From NCBI GenBank assembly GCA_947499095.1, contig CANMMR010000003.1, forward strand, positions 1-64,000: a stretch of DNA of 64,000 nt, in the 5' to 3' direction. Shown one piece after another: positions 59,847 through 64,000 of this stretch. The notes beneath the pieces are model-generated. The model was given only the letters and a program-made list of their open reading frames with translations, did no database searches and was not told the DNA's origin. The DNA is from an uncultured Erythrobacter sp. Its GTDB lineage: Bacteria > Pseudomonadota > Alphaproteobacteria > Sphingomonadales > Sphingomonadaceae. Every line of letters starts with the position of its first letter. Position 1 is the stretch's first letter. The position numbers and the translations under genes are program-made.

Positions 59847-60965
59847 TCAGGAGATGAGGCCGGTGCGAGGGGCACGGCGGTTCCACCGCGCGACCATCAT
59901 TAGCGATCCGATGCAGATCATGTTCGTCATCATCGAGCTGCCGCCATGGCTCATAAAGGGGAGGGGAATACCCACCACAGGCGCGAGCCCCATGACCATC
60001 ATGAGATTGATCGCGACGTAGAAGAAGATCGTTGCCGTCATACCTGTGGCCAGCAATTTTCCGAAGCGGTCCTGACTTTCGCGCGCGGTTTTAAGGCCCC
60101 AGCCCAGTATCATCGCAAAGGCGCCGATCACGACTAGACCGCCGATGAAACCCCATTCTTCGGCCATGGTCGAGAAGATGAAGTCGGTCTGGGGTTCGGG
60201 CAAGTAGTTGAGGTGGCTCTGCGAGCCTTCGTTGAAGCCCTTGCCGCTCAGCCCGCCCGAACCGATGGCGATCTTGGACTGGGTGATGTGATAACCATCG
60301 CCCAGCGGATCGCTTTCCGGATCGAGGAAAGTAAAGACGCGGCGCTGTTGATAGGGCTGGAGGCCGAAGAAGAAGGCGATCGGTGCGAGGACAGCCGCTG
60401 CCGCTCCGGCAGCTAGGAACCAGCGTAGCGGCAGGCCTGCAACGAACATTACGACTGCACCGCCGAAAGCCAAGGCGAGAGATGTACCGAGGTCGGGCTG
60501 CAGCAGGACCAGTGCTACCGGAGCGCCGATCAGGGCGGCGGCGGGAACGACCGATCGCCAGGTCGGGATCAGCCCGATCGGAAGATTGGCGTAAAACCGC
60601 GCGAGGACGAGGACGAGCGCCGGTTTCATCAACTCCGATGGCTGCAATTGCATGAAGCCGAGATCGAGCCAGCGCTGGCTGCCTCCGCCCACGAAGCCGA
60701 TCGCCTCGACCGCCATCAGCATGAGGATAATCACGATGTAGATGGGAAAGGCGAAGAATTGCGCCAACTCGCGGCTGAACATGCTGATGACGAAGGCCAT
60801 CGGCAGGAAGACCAAAAAGCGGATCACGTGCGAGGAGGCATAGGGGTCCCACGACCCTCCTGCCGCCGAAAACAGAACGAGCGCGCCGAAGCCGATCAGG
60901 ACAAACAGGGGGAAGAGCATCCGCCAGGGCTGGCGGGCTATCGGATCGGGTACAATTCCGCTCAC
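59847..60965 (-). CDS. rodA: rod-shape peptidoglycan polymerase RodA
   Basis: A SEDS-family glycosyltransferase that polymerises lipid II for side-wall growth with PBP2. The 372-residue protein has about ten hydrophobic segments and conserved loops: GSQRWLDLGFMQLQPSELMKPALVL near residues 92-116, LLQPDLGTSLALAFGG near 154-169 (catalytic Asp), and GIPLPFMSHGGSSMMTNMICIG near 329-350. The GTG start at 60965 overlaps the mrdA stop (GTGA). Confidence 0.95.
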   Translation of the reverse strand: MSGIVPDPIARQPWRMLFPLFVLIGFGALVLFSAAGGSWDPYASSHVIRFLVFLPMAFVISMFSRELAQFFAFPIYIVIILMLMAVEAIGFVGGGSQRWLDLGFMQLQPSELMKPALVLVLARFYANLPIGLIPTWRSVVPAAALIGAPVALVLLQPDLGTSLALAFGGAVVMFVAGLPLRWFLAAGAAAAVLAPIAFFFGLQPYQQRRVFTFLDPESDPLGDGYHITQSKIAIGSGGLSGKGFNEGSQSHLNYLPEPQTDFIFSTMAEEWGFIGGLVVIGAFAMILGWGLKTARESQDRFGKLLATGMTATIFFYVAINLMMVMGLAPVVGIPLPFMSHGGSSMMTNMICIGSLMMVARWNRRAPRTGLIS

Positions 60966-63079
60966 TCGGGATCGTCCGCCGGGGTCGGCTGTGTGGTCGA
61001 TCCGGGCGAAGTCGGCCTCGCCGAGCTGGTGTCTTCGGACACCTCTTCGGCAGAGCGGGTATCGACGCGGGACGGGCTGGCTTCTTCGGCAATGGCTTCG
61101 GGCTGCCGTGCGGCGACGCGCGCTTCGGCCTCCACTTGGTCGAAGATATCCTCGTCGCGCTCGGGCACGGGGGGCACCGCTTCTCCAGCCGCCGCCGCGT
61201 AGGCGCGGTATTTTTGATTGAGACGCTGTTGTGCGGTTCCGCCCCATTGCTCCTCGAGCGGGCGCAAAGCTTCCATGCCCTTTGCCGGATCGAACATGAA
61301 GGTCATCACGTCACGCGCAATGGGATAGGCCGAACCCGAGCCGCCACCGTGCTCGATCACCACGGCGCCGGCGTATTTCGGCTTGTCGAATGGGGCGAAG
61401 AACACGAACAGGCCGTGGTCGCGATACTTCCACGGACCGGTCCTGCCATCCGAAATGCTCAGCGAAACGACCTGAGCGGTGCCGGTCTTTCCGGCCATCA
61501 GGATGTCGTCGAACGGCAGGCGGGCGCGGCCGGCCGTGCCGGGACCGTTGACGGTGTCGCTCATCGCTTGGCGGACGTAACCGATCTCTTCAGGGCTGAA
61601 GTCGAAGTGCTCGAATCGGGGCTTGTCATCGGTCAGGCGCAGACGCGGCATTACCCGGTTGCCGGTCGCAAGACGCGCGCTCATCACCGCGAGCTGCAGC
61701 GGACTGGTGAGATAGTAGCCCTGCCCGATCGAGGAGTTGACCGTATCGTAGGGCTGCCAGTCCTGATCGAACTTCTTTTTCTTCCACGCCGGGTCGGGCA
61801 CGGTGCCGTAGAATTGGCTGGTGACGGGAAGGGGGAATTCTTCGCCCAGACCCATCTTGTGCGCCCATTTCGCCACATGGTCGAAACCGACCTGCTGGGC
61901 GAAGTGGTAGAAGTAGCTGTCACAGCTCTGGTAAATCGCCTTGGCCATGTCCACCGAGCCGTGGTTGCTCCAGCAGTTGAAGAAGCGGTTGCCGATGCGC
62001 CGGCCGCCGCCACAGATAATCGTCTCTTCCGGCTTAACGCCCGCGTCGAGGAACGCCATGCAATGCATCGGCTTGACCGTCGAGCCTGGCGGATAAAGGC
62101 CCTTGAGCACCTTGTTGCGCAGCGGCACGCGCTCGTCATCGCGCAGCATGGCATATTCCACACGGCCGATGCCTTGCGAGAAACTGTTCGGATCGAAGCT
62201 CGGCATGGAGGACATGCAGAGGACGTCGCCGGTCTCGCAATCCATGACCACGCAGGACCCGCTTTCGAGGCCGATGCGCCGCGCGGCGTAGTCTTGCAAA
62301 GGGCCGTCGATGGTCAGGCGAACGGGATCGCCCTGGACGTCTTCGCGCGTTTCGAGGTCGCGAACGATCCGGCCCGATGCGGTCACCTCGACACGCCGCG
62401 CTCCGGGAATGCCCCGCAAATCAAGCTCGAACTGCTGCTCTAGCGCGTCCTTGCCGATCTTGTAGCCGGGGGTGATGAGCAGCGGGTTGCGGTCCTGCTC
62501 CTCGTACTCTTCGGCGTTGGCCGGACCGACATAGCCGATCAGGTGCCCGACCGATGGGCCGGTCGGATAGAACCGGGAGAAGCCGCGTTGCGGCACGACG
62601 CCGGGCAGGTCGGGCAGGCGCACGCTGACAGCGGCAAACTGATCGTACTTGAGGCCGGAAGCCACTTCGACGGGCTGGAAGCCGGGCGAGTCCTCGATCC
62701 GTTTCAGGACGTCGGCGGATTGGTTCTCGTCGAGCTCGAGAATGTCGGTGAGAACCGCGACCGTCCGGTCCGGATCGGGCGTGCGCTCCGGTATGATATC
62801 GACGCGGAAATCGGCCCGGTTGGAGGCCAGAGGGGCCCCATTGCGGTCGAGCAGCCAGCCACGCCGCGGCGGGATCAGCGACAGGTTGACGCGGTTGCTC
62901 TCGCTTTCGAGTTCGTACTTCTCGTTCTCGGCGATCGCGATATAGCCCATCCGTGCAGCGAGCAGCACGCCGAGCCCGCCCATCGCGGTGCCGATGGCGA
63001 AGGTACGGCGGTCGAAAGCGTTGTCGAGCGTCGTCTGGCTAACGATATCGCGGCGCTTATTCCGGTTGCGCAGACCCAT
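60962..63079 (-). CDS. mrdA: penicillin-binding protein 2 (PBP2)
   Basis: The transpeptidase of cell elongation, partner of RodA. The 705-residue protein has a short cytoplasmic tail, one membrane anchor near residues 27-50, a pedestal domain and the transpeptidase domain with the active Ser in PGSTVKPMHCMAF (S-x-x-K), the SxN-like motif and the KTGTAQ triad. A Glu/Ser/Pro-rich tail of about 90 residues past the domain ends the protein. ATG 63079 overlaps the mreD stop by one base. Confidence 0.96.
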   Translation of the reverse strand: MGLRNRNKRRDIVSQTTLDNAFDRRTFAIGTAMGGLGVLLAARMGYIAIAENEKYELESESNRVNLSLIPPRRGWLLDRNGAPLASNRADFRVDIIPERTPDPDRTVAVLTDILELDENQSADVLKRIEDSPGFQPVEVASGLKYDQFAAVSVRLPDLPGVVPQRGFSRFYPTGPSVGHLIGYVGPANAEEYEEQDRNPLLITPGYKIGKDALEQQFELDLRGIPGARRVEVTASGRIVRDLETREDVQGDPVRLTIDGPLQDYAARRIGLESGSCVVMDCETGDVLCMSSMPSFDPNSFSQGIGRVEYAMLRDDERVPLRNKVLKGLYPPGSTVKPMHCMAFLDAGVKPEETIICGGGRRIGNRFFNCWSNHGSVDMAKAIYQSCDSYFYHFAQQVGFDHVAKWAHKMGLGEEFPLPVTSQFYGTVPDPAWKKKKFDQDWQPYDTVNSSIGQGYYLTSPLQLAVMSARLATGNRVMPRLRLTDDKPRFEHFDFSPEEIGYVRQAMSDTVNGPGTAGRARLPFDDILMAGKTGTAQVVSLSISDGRTGPWKYRDHGLFVFFAPFDKPKYAGAVVIEHGGGSGSAYPIARDVMTFMFDPAKGMEALRPLEEQWGGTAQQRLNQKYRAYAAAAGEAVPPVPERDEDIFDQVEAEARVAARQPEAIAEEASPSRVDTRSAEEVSEDTSSARPTSPGSTTQPTPADDPE

Positions 63080-63630
63080 CAGATCGTCCTCCAGCGATGC
63101 AGGCGGAAGCGATCGAGCCGAGCGATAATGCGCGAGAGGATGGGGAAGAGCAGGATGGAAAGCACAAGTTGCGGCACGAGGGCGATGAGCGAATGGATGT
63201 TCGGCGTGGCGCCGGAGAGCAGCCAGCCAACAATCAGATACACGCTTACGACTATACCAGCGGTGAACCAGTCCTGCCAGAAAGCGCGCCACGGCAACCT
63301 ACCTTCGAGGATCTCGATCCCGATAAGTGCGAGCGACCAGGTCAGGATCGCAAAACCGAAGGGTTGTCCGCTGAACAGATCGTCGAAAAGGCCAAGCGGG
63401 ATGCCTGCCCACACGGGCAGAAGGCCGGGGCGGACGAGCCGCCACCCAAGCAGCATGAGAAAGCCCAGCGGTGGCAGGAGCGGCAGTGCGGAAGCTATCG
63501 GGAACAGCGGCAGGATCGAGGCGAGGAGGATCGATCCCCACGGCACGACCGTCGCGAGGAAAGTCGAATGCGAGCGATTGATGCGATTGCCGTAAGCGTC
63601 GCTGCGAGCACGCGGGTCGATCCGCTCCAT
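63079..63630 (-). CDS. mreD: rod-shape-determining protein MreD
   Basis: A 183-residue inner-membrane protein with five or six hydrophobic segments, linking MreC to the elongation machinery. The N-terminal INRSHSTFLATVVPWGSILL and VWAGIPLGLFDDLFSGQPFG stretches are typical. Start and stop overlap neighbours by one base (TGATG) on both sides, so mreC, mreD and mrdA are coupled. Confidence 0.9.
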   Translation of the reverse strand: MERIDPRARSDAYGNRINRSHSTFLATVVPWGSILLASILPLFPIASALPLLPPLGFLMLLGWRLVRPGLLPVWAGIPLGLFDDLFSGQPFGFAILTWSLALIGIEILEGRLPWRAFWQDWFTAGIVVSVYLIVGWLLSGATPNIHSLIALVPQLVLSILLFPILSRIIARLDRFRLHRWRTI

Positions 63631-64000
63631 CAGTCGGACAGCTCGGTTTCGGTAGGTGTCTCGACTGCCAGGGCGGCTTGAGGCTCGAAGATCGGGTCGA
63701 TGGACACGAAGTCGGTCGCCGCGGGATCGCTGACCATGCGGGCGAGACCGCCATCGTCGGTCTTTTCGACCAGGATCGCGACGGCAGCACCCGGGCGATA
63801 ATATCCGCCTGCACCGCTCGTCACGAACAAATCGCCCTTTTCGAGCGGGTTGATGCCGAGATTGATGAGCCGGATCCGCAGCAGTCCGTCGCCGCGCCCC
63901 TCGGCGAACGCCACGACCTCATCGCTCGCGCGGCGGACAGGCAGGACGCTTTCGGTGTCCGTCAGCAACAGGATGCGGGCGCTATCGCTGCCTGTTTCGA
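63630..64000 (-). CDS. mreC: rod-shape-determining protein MreC (C-terminal part; gene runs off window)
   Basis: Only the last 123 codons are in the window. The fragment has the MreC barrel pattern, SVLPVRRASDEVVAFAEG, GLLRIRLINLGINPLEKGDLFVTSG, then an acidic tail ending VETPTETELSD. MreC is a membrane-anchored periplasmic scaffold that activates PBP2-RodA. The true 5' end lies beyond base 64000. Confidence 0.9.
   Translation of the reverse strand, partial: ETGSDSARILLLTDTESVLPVRRASDEVVAFAEGRGDGLLRIRLINLGINPLEKGDLFVTSGAGGYYRPGAAVAILVEKTDDGGLARMVSDPAATDFVSIDPIFEPQAALAVETPTETELSD

Overview
This 64 kb window is chromosomal DNA from a high-GC alphaproteobacterium, most likely a sphingomonad of the Erythrobacteraceae (Erythrobacter, Qipengyuania or Altererythrobacter type). 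That placement is inferred from codon and base use, the gene families and several gene orders. Examples are ilvB-orf-ilvN-ilvC, a LeuA2-type isopropylmalate synthase, a COQ4 protein for ubiquinone, a RibB with an N-terminal helix-turn-helix, and an RpoD with an acidic insert. I see no rRNA, insertion sequence, prophage, CRISPR array or transposase. Genes are packed tightly, with many 1-4 base start/stop overlaps.

Layout. 1-12.2 kb: tRNA-Glu, recJ, a small flavodoxin-like gene, an unassigned gene followed by an AHH-family nuclease, a nitronate monooxygenase-like gene, an amidohydrolase, a PilZ gene broken by a stop codon, leuA with a leucine-rich leader peptide, then a catabolic group (thioesterase, epoxide hydrolase, FMN 2-hydroxyacid dehydrogenase) and a YceI protein. 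12.2-18.5 kb: a broken DUF6151-like gene, the branched-chain operon ilvB-orf-ilvN-ilvC, miaA and serB. 18.5-24 kb: COQ4, a nitroreductase broken by a stop codon, a DUF3052 gene, purL, a membrane hydrolase and a frameshifted DUF2177 gene. 24-35 kb: xseB-ispA-coaD, a cyclophilin, queA, a TetR regulator divergent from a carotenoid oxygenase/ABC exporter operon, two outer-membrane barrel proteins, tgt and an M50-like protease. 35-44.8 kb: rpsD, chorismate mutase, trmJ, nrdR, glyA, rpiB, rpoD, dnaG, a lipoprotein and a YqeY protein. 44.9-50.5 kb: carA-orf-carB and greA. 50.5-53.4 kb: a GNAT gene broken by a stop codon, DUF4170, and a four-gene YqjD/YqjE-like envelope cluster. 53.5-57 kb: eno and a kinase-like/orphan pair. 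57-64 kb: ribB-ribH-EamA transporter, tRNA-Lys and the cell-elongation operon mreC-mreD-mrdA-rodA, with mreC cut by the window edge.

Three things stand out. First, RibB carries a Cro/C1-type DNA-binding domain at its N-terminus, and its own promoter has an 18-bp palindrome directly after a perfect TTGACA. This suggests an enzyme that represses its own riboflavin operon, possibly including a flavin transporter. Second, leuA is preceded by a 16-residue leader peptide with five leucine codons and alternative pairings, a classic attenuator. Third, at least five non-essential genes are each broken (PilZ, DUF6151-like, nitroreductase, DUF2177, GNAT), three of them by a single in-frame stop codon with the rest of the frame preserved. 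This indicates recent, ongoing gene loss or a problem with the assembly. Two orphan genes sit with translational coupling inside otherwise canonical operons (ilvB-ilvN and carA-carB).
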